Shown here: positions 63,652-64,000 of the stretch, one piece after another | How the letters are laid out: each line of letters begins with the position of its first letter | Position numbering within the stretch: position 1 is the first letter of the stretch | Assembly (NCBI RefSeq): GCF_000739915.1 | Contig: NZ_BBJT01000009.1 | Location: 1-64,000, forward strand | From: Paenibacillus chitinolyticus NBRC 15660 | GTDB lineage: Bacteria > Bacillota > Bacilli > Paenibacillales > NBRC-103111 | Direction: 5' to 3' | DNA: 64,000 nucleotides | Program-made: the position numbers and the translations under genes | The notes under the pieces: model-generated | Seen by the model: only the letters and a program-made list of their open reading frames with translations | Told to the model about the DNA's origin: nothing | The model's database searches: none

Positions 63652-64000
<349 letters not shown>

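Overview
The window is a chromosomal segment of an endospore-forming, low-to-mid-GC Firmicute, most likely Paenibacillaceae. The evidence is a complete Bacillales-type division/cell-wall (dcw) cluster with the sporulation genes spoVD, spoVE, spoIIGA, sigE and sigG, a bacillithiol gene (bshC), Bacillus-style regulation (PyrR attenuator, T-box, Spo0A-type boxes), strong AGGAGG ribosome sites and many TTG/GTG starts. Gene order follows the yla-ylb-yll/ylx-ylm-pyr order of Bacillus subtilis. No tRNA, rRNA, transposase, integrase, prophage or CRISPR array was seen.

Layout. 1-6.4 kb: a truncated exported-protein gene, a membrane protein, typA with a long leader, ylaH, two small genes and a PIN-PhoH ATPase. 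6.5-9.3 kb (minus strand): three little-known genes, including an exported coiled-coil protein that resembles the PcsB/CwlO/EnvC coiled coil but has a different C-terminal domain, and a lipoprotein. 9.4-13.7 kb: a MidA-like methyltransferase, yqgY, the mother-cell regulator gerR, panE and a DUF3397 gene. 14.2-19.8 kb: a complete oppABCDF oligopeptide importer. 19.9-21.2 kb: an MFS exporter. 21.5-25.8 kb: bshC-ahcY and a DUF4349 lipoprotein gene.

25.8-46.6 kb is the dcw cluster: mraZ, rsmH, ftsL, pbpB, spoVD, murE, murF, mraY, murD, spoVE, murG, murB, murA, divIB, ftsA, ftsZ. It covers the cytoplasmic steps from UDP-GlcNAc to lipid II, the septal synthases and the Z-ring proteins. It is preceded by two perfect DnaA boxes and a 10-bp-periodic MraZ operator. 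46.7-49.5 kb holds spoIIGA-sigE-sigG, with a Spo0A-type long-spacer promoter before spoIIGA and a sigma-F-type promoter before sigG. 49.7-53.9 kb is the ylm cluster with sepF and divIVA, which assist Z-ring assembly and pole/septum marking.

53.9-64 kb: an isoleucine T-box and ileS, a DUF5665 gene, an inverted DksA-like sporulation gene, lspA, an RluD-type pseudouridine synthase, then three genes of the acetylated diaminopimelate pathway (patA forward; dapH-ykuR reverse), which supply the meso-DAP used by MurE. The window ends in the PyrR-controlled leader and the start of pyrR.

Most of the window is conserved housekeeping sequence and I see no convincing new multi-gene system. The points most worth a second look are the PcsB-like coiled-coil protein without a hydrolase domain, the DnaA boxes and MraZ repeats before the dcw cluster, a consensus Spo0A box inside the pyr promoter, and several structured leaders and intercistronic regions.
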